A DNA stretch of 64,000 nucleotides. Origin: Cytophagaceae bacterium. GTDB taxonomy: Bacteria; Bacteroidota; Bacteroidia; Cytophagales; Spirosomataceae. The DNA is taken from NCBI GenBank assembly GCA_027486845.1, contig JAIXOL010000036.1, positions 1-64,000 of the forward strand. Reading direction: 5' to 3'. How positions within the stretch are numbered: position 1 is the first letter of the stretch; each line of letters begins with the position of its first letter. Made by a program: the position numbers and the translations under genes. The notes under the pieces were generated by a model. The model worked only from the letters and a program-made list of their open reading frames with translations, was not told where the DNA came from and did no database searches. Shown piece by piece: positions 39,835 through 47,970 of this stretch.

Positions 39835-41178
39835 TTACAAGTCTGAAAAATCAAAAGTTTCTAAAAACGCAGTTGTAAACAAACCAGATTTGAAAGTTTC
39901 ATCATCCATTAATTTAATGTGGAACGGAATCGTAGTTTTGATTCCTTCAATCACAAATTCTTGTAAAGCACGCTTCATTCGAGTCAAAACTTCTGCTCTT
40001 GATTGCCCTGTAACGATAAGTTTCGCAATCATTGAGTCATAGTTTGATGGAATCGTATAACCAGCATAAACGTGGCTATCAATTCTAACACCGTGCCCAC
40101 CTGGGAAATGCAAATTCGTGATTTTACCTGGTGATGGGCGGAAATTATTTTTCGGGTCTTCAGCATTGATACGGCATTCCATTGCGTACAATTTTGGAAA
40201 ATAATTTGTACCCGAAATCGGCACACCCGCCGCAACTTTTATTTGCTCTTTAATCAAATCGAAATCAGTAACTTCTTCCGTAATCGGGTGTTCAACCTGA
40301 ATACGAGTATTCATTTCCATGAAGTAGAATTTACCGTGTTTATCAACCAAAAACTCAATTGTTCCTGCACCTTCGTAGCCAATGGCCGCTGCACCTTTGA
40401 TGGCTGCCTCACCCATTTTCTCACGTAATTCTTGCGAAACAATCGGTGAAGGAGTTTCTTCAACCAATTTTTGGTGACGACGCTGAATCGAACAATCACG
40501 CTCAGAAAGGTGACAAACTCGACCGTTTTGGTCGCCTACAATCTGAATCTCGATGTGGCGAGGCTCTTCGATAAATTTTTCTAAATATAACCCATCGTTT
40601 CCGAAAGCTGCACCCGATTCCATTTTGGCATCGTCCCAAGCTTTCTGAAAATCTTCGGCTTTGTGAATAATTCTCATTCCACGACCACCGCCACCAGCGG
40701 TAGCTTTCACGATAACAGGATAACCCATTTCGTTAGAAAGACGAATACCTTCCTCAACTGATTCGAGCAAACCATCAGAACCTGGGATTACGGGAACGCC
40801 CGAATCTCTCATAGTAGCTTTGGCAGTTGCTTTATCGCCCATTGAGTTGATTTGGTCGGCTGTTGCACCGATAAATTTGATGCCATATTCAGCACAAATT
40901 CTCGAAAATTCAGCATTTTCTGACAAAAAGCCGTAGCCTGGGTGAATCGCATCGGCATTAGTAATTTCAGCCGCCGAAATGATATTCGGAATGCTCAAAT
41001 ATGACTGACGACTGGCCGCTGGCCCGATACAAACAGCTTCATCGGCAAATCTAACATGCAGACTTTCACGGTCGGCAGTAGAATAAACCGCTACTGTTTT
41101 TATGCCCATTTCACGGCAAGTTCTGATAATTCGGAGGGCGATTTCGCCTCGGTTAGCTATTAATATTTTTTTGAACAT
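39835..41178 (-). CDS. accC: Biotin carboxylase subunit of acetyl-CoA carboxylase
   Basis: The 447-residue ATP-grasp enzyme carboxylates the biotin on AccB, the first step of fatty-acid synthesis. Segments are [33 protein letters not shown], the glycine-rich ATP loop [52 protein letters not shown] and CRINAEDP. It is the last gene of the minus-strand cluster, but four accessory genes separate it from accB, which usually lies directly upstream. Confidence 0.96.
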   Translation of the reverse strand: MFKKILIANRGEIALRIIRTCREMGIKTVAVYSTADRESLHVRFADEAVCIGPAASRQSYLSIPNIISAAEITNADAIHPGYGFLSENAEFSRICAEYGIKFIGATADQINSMGDKATAKATMRDSGVPVIPGSDGLLESVEEGIRLSNEMGYPVIVKATAGGGGRGMRIIHKAEDFQKAWDDAKMESGAAFGNDGLYLEKFIEEPRHIEIQIVGDQNGRVCHLSERDCSIQRRHQKLVEETPSPIVSQELREKMGEAAIKGAAAIGYEGAGTIEFLVDKHGKFYFMEMNTRIQVEHPITEEVTDFDLIKEQIKVAAGVPISGTNYFPKLYAMECRINAEDPKNNFRPSPGKITNLHFPGGHGVRIDSHVYAGYTIPSNYDSMIAKLIVTGQSRAEVLTRMKRALQEFVIEGIKTTIPFHIKLMDDETFKSGLFTTAFLETFDFSDL

Positions 41179-41182
41179 CTTT

Positions 41183-41464
41183 TCAAGGAAATGATTTGTA
41201 AATTTCTTTTCTGCTTAAAACTCTCGACAGAATTAAGGTATCTTCTTCTAAATAAAAACCCATTCAAAAATCTTTATTTCGGTTAAATTTTAATCGAAAT
41301 GCTTTTAATTTGGGGTAGCCACTCATCTTTTTTACAGAGTATGGAATGTCAGAAATTGTTTGAGCTTGCTTGATGGCAATTACTACATCTTGAATCTCAT
41401 GGAGTAAATCTAAGTCCAGTTTCTTGACATCTCTTTCAAAAGATTTTTCAATGATGTATTTCAT
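41183..41464 (-). pseudogene. RelE/ParE-like toxin gene with internal TGA
   Basis: The first 66 residues (MKYIIEKSFERDVKKLDLDLLHEIQDVV... FRLKFNRNKDF) look like the N-terminal two-thirds of a RelE/ParE-superfamily toxin. A TGA at 41264-41266 interrupts the frame. Reading through it gives [26 protein letters not shown] and a stop at 41183-41185, exactly the expected C-terminal strand and tail of such toxins. The interrupted codon probably was CGA (Arg). The toxin is therefore most likely inactive. Its ATG abuts the antitoxin stop, and the remnant ends 4 bases before accC. Confidence 0.82.
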
Positions 41465-41680
41465 CTATTTAGCAAATAGCCATTGTTCAAAGTTTTTTTG
41501 CTCTTCAGCATTCATACGACCTTCTTTTTTGCCTTCGACTATTGCCTTTAATAGCTTAGCATCTTCCTGCTCTTCGGTCATATAAAACTTATCAACCTCC
41601 TGTACAGAGCCATTTACAGCCTTTGCTGTTTCCATAAATAGTCGTTTATACTTTTTATCTACTTCGATTAATAGTTTCAT
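41465..41680 (-). CDS. Putative antitoxin of a type II toxin-antitoxin pair
   Basis: The 71-residue acidic protein (MKLLIEVDKKYKRLFMETAKAVNGSV...EEQEDAKLLKAIVEGKKEGRMN) has a short strand followed by helices and an extended acidic tail. It is immediately upstream of, and touching, the RelE-like toxin frame. I do not recognise a named antitoxin family; the assignment rests on size, charge and gene order. It appears intact although the toxin is broken, as often seen when toxins decay first. Confidence 0.65.
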   Translation of the reverse strand: MKLLIEVDKKYKRLFMETAKAVNGSVQEVDKFYMTEEQEDAKLLKAIVEGKKEGRMNAEEQKNFEQWLFAK

Positions 41681-41701
41681 CGTACAAAATTTTGGTTTGT
41701 T

Positions 41702-42227
41702 TTACTTACAAAGGCTATATGTGGCGGTTGGGTCTTTTTGCCAATAAAAACTATTATATTTGTGGGTGTCTTTTGTCGTACTATTTGTATTTGCTTTGGC
41801 TACATCTGCGACACAAGTAGTTTTGATTTGGTTATTATTACACCATAAATATTTTTAAATTAACATTTTTACTGACATCTAAAACTATTAATTGATTAGA
41901 GTAACAATCCAAGTGTTGTAAATTAATATTTTTACTAACATCTAAAACTGTTAATTGATTATTGCCACAATCCAATTCTTTTAAATCCGTAAACGCTTCA
42001 ATTCCAGCAAGGCTTTTTATTTGCCGTCGAGATACATCTATTTCTGTCACGCCTTTCGCATCAACAACGGCCATCTTACCATTTGCTATCCCATCTTTAT
42101 CAATTTTTTCATGAATCAAGTATTTTTCAAAATTAGCATCAGGAATATTTACAAAAGTAGGAGATACTTCCTTTGTTTTACAGGCACTAAATAAAATTAT
42201 AACAGCAAAGAGTAGTGTTTTTTTCAT
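41702..42227 (-). pseudogene. Leucine-rich-repeat lipoprotein with a single-base frameshift
   Basis: From the ATG at 42227 the protein starts with a lipoprotein signal (LLFAVIILFSACKT), then FVNIPDANFEKYLI and LRR units of the form LKELDCGNNQLTVLDVSKN and LQHLDCYSNQLIVLDVSKN. The frame runs into a stop at 41838. One base fewer in the five-T run at 41852-41856 would continue NLKYLWCNNNQIKTTCVADVAKANTNS over 50 residues to a stop at 41702, in clear homology with the repeat. So this is a frameshifted gene, a slippage site, or a sequencing error. It starts 2 bases after the Uma2 stop. Confidence 0.8.
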
Positions 42228-42229
42228 TC

Positions 42230-42790
42230 TCAACTCGGCAATGTAAGCAAATTATTCACACTTATTTCAAAATCATCAAGAACAGGTTTTGCCGAACAAA
42301 TATCATCGTCAGTACAAATCTGTACGTTTTTAGGTGACGTAAATATGTGTACTTGTTTGAGATTTGGCATAATCAACCAAATGACTTGCACACCTGCCGC
42401 AAAATATTCTTGATTTTTTTCTAAAATTTTATTCTGGTTATCGCTCGGAGAAATGATTTCAATGACAAATGCAGGAAGCGGAACGCCGCCCGCTTGATTG
42501 ATACTCTTAGCCATTCCAATAATTTGTTCCCCTGTAAAATACGAAAAGTCAGGTCTTCGCAATTGGTTGGAAGATGTCATAATATCAACCACTGACATTA
42601 ATTCACCACCACTTTGAGATGCTATAGTTTTGAAAAAAAGTCTTTTTAGATTTTGAATAATATAGAACTCGGCTTGTTTAAAATGCTCAGTTTTCTCTAT
42701 TTCCCCCTTATTCCACTCATATTTATAGCGAGTTTCGGGTTTCCAGTTAAGGAAACCTTGAAATGTGCGAGGATAATGAACAGATGCCAT
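42230..42790 (-). CDS. Uma2 family protein (DUF820, PD-(D/E)XK-like)
   Basis: The 186-residue protein has the Uma2 pattern: YKYEWNKGEIE near the start, RRPDFSYFTGEQI with the Asp, PAFVIEIISPSDNQNKILEK with Glu and Lys, and EYFAAGVQVIWLIMP near the end. The family has a restriction-endonuclease-like fold, is abundant in cyanobacteria and some Bacteroidota, and its biological role is not known. Here it lies 14 bases after accB and 2 bases before an LRR lipoprotein gene. It is translated as part of the accB-accC transcript unless a hidden promoter exists. Confidence 0.87.
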   Translation of the reverse strand: MASVHYPRTFQGFLNWKPETRYKYEWNKGEIEKTEHFKQAEFYIIQNLKRLFFKTIASQSGGELMSVVDIMTSSNQLRRPDFSYFTGEQIIGMAKSINQAGGVPLPAFVIEIISPSDNQNKILEKNQEYFAAGVQVIWLIMPNLKQVHIFTSPKNVQICTDDDICSAKPVLDDFEISVNNLLTLPS

Positions 42791-42804
42791 GAGCGTATTA
42801 GATT

Positions 42805-43284
42805 TTAGTTTGGCTCAACCAAGAACAAAGGCTGGTCGAACTCAACTGGTGTTGCGTTTTCTACTAAAATTTTAACGATTTTGCCAGAAATTTCCGACTC
42901 AATTTCGTTGAAAAGCTTCATTGCTTCGATGATACAAACAACTTTCCCGATTTCAACAACATCACCAATTTCAACAAAATTTGCTTTGTCTGGCCCTGCC
43001 GAACGGTAGAAAGTACCAATCATTGGCGATTTTATTGTTATCAAATTGCTTGCTTCGGCAACAGGTGCAGTAGCAACTGGAGCGGCAGCGGCAACTTGGG
43101 GAACTGGTGCTGGAGCAGCTACTGGAGCTGGAGCGACATACGTTGGTTGTGCTTGAACTGCAACTGGAGCAGCATTAGAATAACGTTTGATGGCAAGTTT
43201 CAACTCCGAAGTTTCGATATTTACTTCGTCTAAACCTGATTGAGATATGAAATCTATTAATTTTTGGATGTCTTTTGTTTCCAT
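42805..43284 (-). CDS. accB: Biotin carboxyl carrier protein of acetyl-CoA carboxylase
   Basis: The 159-residue protein has an N-terminal helical region, a Pro/Ala-rich linker at about residues 38-75 and the biotinyl domain with the biotin-accepting Lys in [13 protein letters not shown]. Start and end ([21 protein letters not shown]..., [11 protein letters not shown]) are standard. It carries carboxybiotin between AccC and the carboxyltransferase. A long hairpin lies upstream, between efp and accB. Confidence 0.95.
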   Translation of the reverse strand: METKDIQKLIDFISQSGLDEVNIETSELKLAIKRYSNAAPVAVQAQPTYVAPAPVAAPAPVPQVAAAAPVATAPVAEASNLITIKSPMIGTFYRSAGPDKANFVEIGDVVEIGKVVCIIEAMKLFNEIESEISGKIVKILVENATPVEFDQPLFLVEPN

Positions 43285-43339
43285 GAAGGGTATAAGATTA
43301 TTCGTGGTTTTTGAGTATTGGTCTTACAAATGTAAAAAG

Positions 43340-43427
43340 AAAGACGATACCTACAAAGAAATAAGAAAACAGAAACACCTTACAGGAAGTGTCGTTGTTC
43401 TTTTAAACTTGTAGAGGTATCGTCTTT
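43340..43427 (-). repeat. Long hairpin between efp and accB
   Basis: Arms of 17 and 19 bases (AAAGACGATACC... and ...GGTATCGTCTTT) pair with a two-base bulge around a loop of about 52 bases. On the minus strand the stem is followed by CTTTCTTTTTAC, so it can end efp transcription or act as an attenuator in the accB leader. No known riboswitch is recognised. Confidence 0.6.
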
Positions 43428-43506
43428 GGTATGTTTCAATATCTGATTCAATCAATTTGTATAAATGTCTTAAAACAAAAGGCTTTTATTGAAAATTGTT
43501 GATGTA

Positions 43507-44079
43507 TTATTTGGCTTCTTTTACTCTTGAATCGTATTCGTAAGTATTGGTATTTACACGAATCAATTCATCGTTATCAATAAAAAGTGGTACTTTGATA
43601 GTTGCACCTGTTTCGACTGTTGCTGGTTTGTTGGCACTTGTAGAAGTATCGCCTCTTAAACCTGGCTCGGTATAAGTTACACGAAGTTCAACGTATTGAG
43701 GCAATTCAACGCTCAAAATAGTCTCAGTTTCAGCGTGAACCAATACCGATACTTCTTGACCGTCTTTCATCAAATCGGCTTGTGGAACTAACTTTTCGTC
43801 AAGATTAAATTGCTCAAAATTTTCATTTTCCATGAAATTGTAGCCGGTTTCATCTTTATACAAGAATTGGAATTCTCTTTTTTCAATACGAGCTGTTGTT
43901 ACCGTAACACCTGCATTGAAGGTATTATCAATAACTCTTCCTGTTTTAATATTTCTAAGTTTTGTTCTCACAAAAGCTGGGCCTTTACCTGGCTTCACGT
44001 GCTGAAACTCAGTAATCGTATAGAGGTCATTATTATATACTAAACAAAGACCATTTCTAAAATCTGCGGTTGTTGCCAT
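43507..44079 (-). CDS. efp: Elongation factor P
   Basis: The 190-residue protein relieves ribosome stalling at proline runs. KOW/EF-P N domain (MATTADFRNGLCLVYNNDLYTITEFQHVKPGKGPAFVRTKLRN, spread over residues 1-43), with Lys in the tip loop PGKGPAF. The OB and C-terminal domains end with the motif TGATIKVPLFIDNDELIRVNT. It is encoded after fabH in a conserved Bacteroidota order. Confidence 0.96.
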   Translation of the reverse strand: MATTADFRNGLCLVYNNDLYTITEFQHVKPGKGPAFVRTKLRNIKTGRVIDNTFNAGVTVTTARIEKREFQFLYKDETGYNFMENENFEQFNLDEKLVPQADLMKDGQEVSVLVHAETETILSVELPQYVELRVTYTEPGLRGDTSTSANKPATVETGATIKVPLFIDNDELIRVNTNTYEYDSRVKEAK

Positions 44080-44195
44080 TATTAAATATATCTTTTTTTA
44101 ATGATAATGTGTAATTGAGATAGGGTCGCCCGAAATGTGTACAATGAATTTCAATAAAAGATACTATAAGTTTTCAATTATTCATTATCCATTAG

Positions 44196-45182
44196 TTAAA
44201 TTGCCCATTTTATATAAGCTGCTCCCCACGTAAATCCACCACCAAAAGCTGCCAAAATTAGGTTATCCCCTTTTTTGATTTGTTTTTCATAATCGAATAA
44301 ACACAATGGAATTGTTGCGGCTGTTGTATTACCGTATCTTTGGATATTGAGCATTACTTTTTCATCGCCAATACCCATGCGGCGTGCTGTTGCGTCAATA
44401 ATACGTTTATTGGCTTGGTGAGGAACTAACCATGCGATATCATCACCCGTGAGGTTATTTTTTTCCATAATTTCGGCCGAAACATCTGCCATATTTGTCA
44501 CGGCAAACTTAAATACCGATGGCCCTTCTTGATGAATATTGTGCCATCTGTTATTAACTGTTTCGTGGCTGGCTGGGAAGCGGCTTCCGCCACCTTTCAT
44601 AATTAAATGATTTTCGCCAGTACCATCAGATTTCAAGATAAAATCCATCAGGCCTTCATTTTCGGTGGTTGGTTCGAGCAAAACAGCTCCTGCACCATCG
44701 CCGAAAAGTACACAAGTTGTGCGGTCGGTATAATCAACGATTGCCGACATTTTATCAGCACCAATAACAATTACTTTTTTGTATCTGCCCGATTCAATAA
44801 ACTGTGAGCCAATTGAAAGTGCATATAAAAAACCTGAACAAGCTGCCAAAATATCGAAACTACCAATCGTCGGAATGCCGCATTGCGTACACACCAAATT
44901 GGCGGTCGAAGGAAACATATAATCAGGTGTTACCGTCGCACATATTACCAATTCAATATCTTTTGGGTCAGTTCCTGTTTTTTCAAGTAAGCCTTTCACT
45001 GCTGCTGCTGCCATGTGTGAAGTTGCCAAGCCTTCACCTCGTTGAATATGGCGTTCTTTAATACCAGTACGAGCAATAATCCACTCGTCGTTTGTGTCTA
45101 CCAATTTCTCTAAGTCTTCGTTGGTTAAAATATCTTCTGGCACATAGCCATGAATACCAGTGATAGCAGCTTTTAATTTCAT
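44196..45182 (-). CDS. fabH: 3-oxoacyl-ACP synthase III
   Basis: The 328-residue thiolase-fold enzyme starts fatty-acid synthesis by condensing acyl-CoA with malonyl-ACP. The nucleophile Cys is in [11 protein letters not shown], the His in [12 protein letters not shown], and the Asn in [13 protein letters not shown]. The start [19 protein letters not shown] is typical. It follows plsX, with a palindromic repeat in the 134-base spacer. Confidence 0.96.
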   Translation of the reverse strand: MKLKAAITGIHGYVPEDILTNEDLEKLVDTNDEWIIARTGIKERHIQRGEGLATSHMAAAAVKGLLEKTGTDPKDIELVICATVTPDYMFPSTANLVCTQCGIPTIGSFDILAACSGFLYALSIGSQFIESGRYKKVIVIGADKMSAIVDYTDRTTCVLFGDGAGAVLLEPTTENEGLMDFILKSDGTGENHLIMKGGGSRFPASHETVNNRWHNIHQEGPSVFKFAVTNMADVSAEIMEKNNLTGDDIAWLVPHQANKRIIDATARRMGIGDEKVMLNIQRYGNTTAATIPLCLFDYEKQIKKGDNLILAAFGGGFTWGAAYIKWAI

Positions 45183-45195
45183 TTTATAAAATTTA

Positions 45196-45301
45196 GCTAT
45201 AAGCGATATGCAGTAGGCTTTATGCTTATAGGAATCATTTCAACTTGTTTTCAACAAAAATAATTGAAGTAACTTAAAGCGTGTAGCGTAATGCTTATAG
45301 C
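45196..45301. repeat. GCTTATAGC-type repeat between plsX and fabH
   Basis: GCTATAAGC (45196-45204) and GCTTATAGC (45293-45301) are perfect inverted 9-mers. A further ATGCTTATAGG copy lies at about 45222. The unit resembles simple dispersed repeats common in Bacteroidota intergenic DNA. Confidence 0.6.
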
Positions 45302-45316
45302 TTTTTAAATAGATAA

Positions 45317-46258
45317 TCAATCTTCGTATGATTCGATAATCTGTTCGGTTACTTTTGATTCGACTTGACGCTTTGCCAAGAAAATCATATTTTTGATAGC
45401 TTCGGGCGACGAAATTCCGTGTGCAACAATTACGTTGCCTCTGATACCAATAATCGGGCTGCCGCCACCTACCTCGTAATTCATACGGTCAATGAGAGGG
45501 TCTTTTATACCTCTTGAGGCCGCATAATCATAGAACGATTCGCCCATTTTGAAGATAACATTACCTGTAAAACCTTCAGTTACGATTACATCAGCTTTTC
45601 CATCAAACAAATCACGTCCTTCTACGTTGCCAATGAAGTTGATTTTTTTGTTGATTTTGAGTAATTGATGAGCTGCTTGCACTACTGTTGAGCCTTTTTG
45701 TTCTTCTTCACCAATATTTAGTAATGCAACTTTAGGATTAACAATTCCGAATGCAAATTTTGTGTAAAGTGAACCTAGCTCGGCAAATTCGGCTAAAACC
45801 TCGGGTTTACAGTCGGCATTAGCACCAATGTCTAGCATCAGGCTATATTTGCCATTTTTTAGCGGAAGAAAACCCGCAATAGGTGGGCGTTGGATATTTC
45901 CAACGGTTTTAACTGTAAAGAGTGAACCTACCATCATAGCACCAGTGTTTCCAGCACTACAAAAAGCATCGACTTGTTTCTCCTTTAAAAGTTTAAACCC
46001 AACTCCAATGCTGGAATTGGGTTTCTGAGAAAAAGCCCTTGTAGGATGTTCACTCATCTCTATAACATCGTCAGCATTAACCATTTCAATAGCAAGAGCA
46101 GGATATTTCATTGTTTGTAAAATATCAAGCATTATACTTTGTTTACCAATCAACACCAGCTTTACGCCTTCGGGTAATTGGTTGGCGGCATTTACAGCAC
46201 CTTCGACGATGGCTTTGGGAGCAAAATCACCCCCCATAACATCTACGGCAATTTTCAT
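45317..46258 (-). CDS. plsX: Phosphate acyltransferase PlsX
   Basis: The 313-residue enzyme makes acyl-phosphate from acyl-ACP for phospholipid synthesis. Marks are MKIAVDVMGGDFAPKAIVEGA, the SAGNTGAMM motif, MLDIGANADCKPEVLAEFA, NIGEEEQKG and VTEGFTGNVIFKMGE. It sits between rpmF and fabH, the usual order in bacteria. Confidence 0.96.
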   Translation of the reverse strand: MKIAVDVMGGDFAPKAIVEGAVNAANQLPEGVKLVLIGKQSIMLDILQTMKYPALAIEMVNADDVIEMSEHPTRAFSQKPNSSIGVGFKLLKEKQVDAFCSAGNTGAMMVGSLFTVKTVGNIQRPPIAGFLPLKNGKYSLMLDIGANADCKPEVLAEFAELGSLYTKFAFGIVNPKVALLNIGEEEQKGSTVVQAAHQLLKINKKINFIGNVEGRDLFDGKADVIVTEGFTGNVIFKMGESFYDYAASRGIKDPLIDRMNYEVGGGSPIIGIRGNVIVAHGISSPEAIKNMIFLAKRQVESKVTEQIIESYED

Positions 46259-46374
46259 AAAAGCAATCTCTTAGTTGAGTAAATATTTGTTTTTGGGTAA
46301 CGGCTACTGGTGTTTGTTATGTGCTAAGCACACAAGGTAATAGGTAAGTAACCAGTATCCAGCCACAAGCATTA

Positions 46375-46566
46375 TTAAGCTTTCTGGTAGCCTTCAGCAA
46401 CTAATTTGCCTTTGTAGAATAAGTTGCCTTCAAATACGTGTGCACGATGACGAACATGAATTTCGCCAGTAGTTGCATCTACCGATAAGGCTTTAGTTGA
46501 TAAAGAATCGTGCGTTCTACGCTTATCTCTTCTTGTTGTCGAATGTCTTCTCTTAGGATGTGCCAT
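46375..46566 (-). CDS. rpmF: 50S ribosomal protein L32
   Basis: The 63-residue basic protein begins MAHPKRRHSTTRRDKRRTHD and continues through a typical L32 fold (CxxC zinc-ligand pairs are absent, so this is a zinc-free type). It follows the DUF177 gene, as in most bacteria. The spacer before plsX holds a small GTGCTAAGCAC palindrome (46321-46331). Confidence 0.94.
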   Translation of the reverse strand: MAHPKRRHSTTRRDKRRTHDSLSTKALSVDATTGEIHVRHRAHVFEGNLFYKGKLVAEGYQKA

Positions 46567-46656
46567 TTTACTATTAACAATTAACTATTTACAAAATTTA
46601 TATATCTAAATTAATCAGCGAAAAAGAATATTTAGCTCAAAGCTCATTCTTCATTC

Positions 46657-47199
46657 TTAATTATTCATTCTTAATTTACCAAGAGCAGCCCATCTTGGGT
46701 CGACCTCTTGCACTTTTAGTTCTTCGGTTGGCTCTTGTTCTTTTTCGGAAGTATAAACCCAAAAACCATCTTCGTCAATATCTTCATTTCTGAACCTTGG
46801 ATGAAGCTTCTTCATCGGAAGCGAAATGCCAATAAAATCATAAATGTGTTGAGCGATATTGATAGTGTCGGCTCCGTAAGGAATCATTTCGATTTCATCA
46901 GAAATTTCTTCGTAACGGTCGCCAAACTTATAAATATATTTCTCTGAAATCTGTACTTCTTCATTAAATAATTCAAGACTACGGTCACAGGTCAATTCGA
47001 GCGTTGCAGTAATATCAAAATTCAACTGAATCAAAGCTGAGTTCTTGTTGAGCCTTAGGATTGCTTTGAAATTACCATTAGTAATGAAACTCTGCTCGAA
47101 AGCCCCAAAAAACCTTTCATCGCCCTCGAATTCGAAAGTATGAACCTTTTCTTCGAGTCCTTGAATGTTAATGTAATATTTTGATAGTATCTTGCTCAC
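46657..47199 (-). CDS. DUF177 (YceD) family protein
   Basis: The protein of about 180 residues is of the YceD/DUF177 type, linked to 23S rRNA and L32 accumulation. Features are VHTFEFEGDERFFGAFEQSF, the Cys-containing LELTCDRSLELFNEEV (one of the usual two pairs) and a C-terminal VDPRWAALGKLR. No ATG opens the frame. A TTG lies at 47220, but a TAAATTTG box overlaps it, so GTG at 47199 (VSKILSKYYINI) is the more likely start. It heads the minus-strand cluster DUF177-rpmF-plsX-fabH-efp-accB. Confidence 0.85.
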   Translation of the reverse strand: MSKILSKYYINIQGLEEKVHTFEFEGDERFFGAFEQSFITNGNFKAILRLNKNSALIQLNFDITATLELTCDRSLELFNEEVQISEKYIYKFGDRYEEISDEIEMIPYGADTINIAQHIYDFIGISLPMKKLHPRFRNEDIDEDGFWVYTSEKEQEPTEELKVQEVDPRWAALGKLRMNN

Positions 47200-47217
47200 G
47201 TTTTCAAAGAAAGGATG

Positions 47218-47237
47218 CAAATTTACGGCTAATTTTG
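47218..47237. promoter_or_regulatory. Divergent -7 elements between DUF177 and PAP2 genes
   Basis: On the minus strand TAAATTTG occupies 47218-47225 and on the plus strand TAATTTTG occupies 47230-47237, both matching TAnnTTTG. No clear -33 TTG is found for either. The intergenic space is only about 60 bases, so the two promoters would nearly abut. Confidence 0.4.
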
Positions 47238-47262
47238 GAATTACGAAAGTTTCTTAGAGAAA

Positions 47263-47907
47263 ATGCTTAAAATACTTACTAATAATCGTTTATTTTTCAT
47301 TCTCTTCCTTATTTGGGTGGTTTTTGGGGCTGTTTTGCAGCTACTTTTTACACCAACCGAAATAATGTTTTGGATAAACCGACATCATAATTCACTGTCC
47401 GATAGCTTTTTTTACTATATAACGCTACTCGGCGAGGATACAATTTGGCTCGGATTACTCGCTTATTTTACTTTTGAAAAATATATAAAAGGTAAAGAGA
47501 ATAATCATGTGATAAAAGTACTGATAATTAGTTGGTTATCAAAAGTTTTGGTATCGGTTTCGTTGAAGAATATCTTTAATTATCCAAGACCAATCGAAGT
47601 TTATCAATTTTCGACCCAAGCTATACATTTGGTGGATGGCGTTACGATACATCATTGGCAAAGTTTTCCGTCGGGGCATACCATGACGGCTTTTGCTTTC
47701 GCATGTGTGTGCTTGTTTGTGCTAAATAGACCTCGTTTGGCAATCATTTCTTTATTGTTGGCAATGCTCGTGGGTTATTCTCGTATGTACCTTTTTCAAC
47801 ATTTCCCGAGAGATGTTTTTGCGGGTGGGGTGTTGGGTGTGGGAATACTTCTTGTTCTAAAGGGAGCTAAAATACTTTTTTTGAAATTGAAAAGCCGTTT
47901 TTTATAA
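47263..47907 (+). CDS. PAP2-family membrane phosphatase
   Basis: The 214-residue membrane protein has five to six helices and the three phosphatase motifs: KNIFNYPRP, FPSGHTMTAFAF and SRMYLFQHFPRDVFAGG. It dephosphorylates a lipid such as undecaprenyl pyrophosphate or phosphatidic-type substrates on the outer face of the membrane. It precedes the acyl-CoA dehydrogenase gene on the same strand. Confidence 0.9.
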   Translation: MLKILTNNRLFFILFLIWVVFGAVLQLLFTPTEIMFWINRHHNSLSDSFFYYITLLGEDTIWLGLLAYFTFEKYIKGKENNHVIKVLIISWLSKVLVSVSLKNIFNYPRPIEVYQFSTQAIHLVDGVTIHHWQSFPSGHTMTAFAFACVCLFVLNRPRLAIISLLLAMLVGYSRMYLFQHFPRDVFAGGVLGVGILLVLKGAKILFLKLKSRFL

Positions 47908-47931
47908 TTTAATTATTTTTAATATTTAACT

Positions 47932-47968
47932 CCCCAATTAGGGGACGGTCCGACGATTCGGTGGGGGG
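47932..47968 (+). repeat. CCCC/GGGG palindromic repeat touching the acyl-CoA dehydrogenase start
   Basis: ACTCCCCAATTAGGGGACGG is followed by TCCGACGATTCGGTGGGGGG, two small hairpins (CCCC/GGGG and CCGA/TCGG). The GC-rich unit ends about 2 bases before the ATG at 47971, where a ribosome-binding site would normally be. It is unlike the surrounding AT-rich DNA. Confidence 0.65.
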
Positions 47969-47970
47969 TC

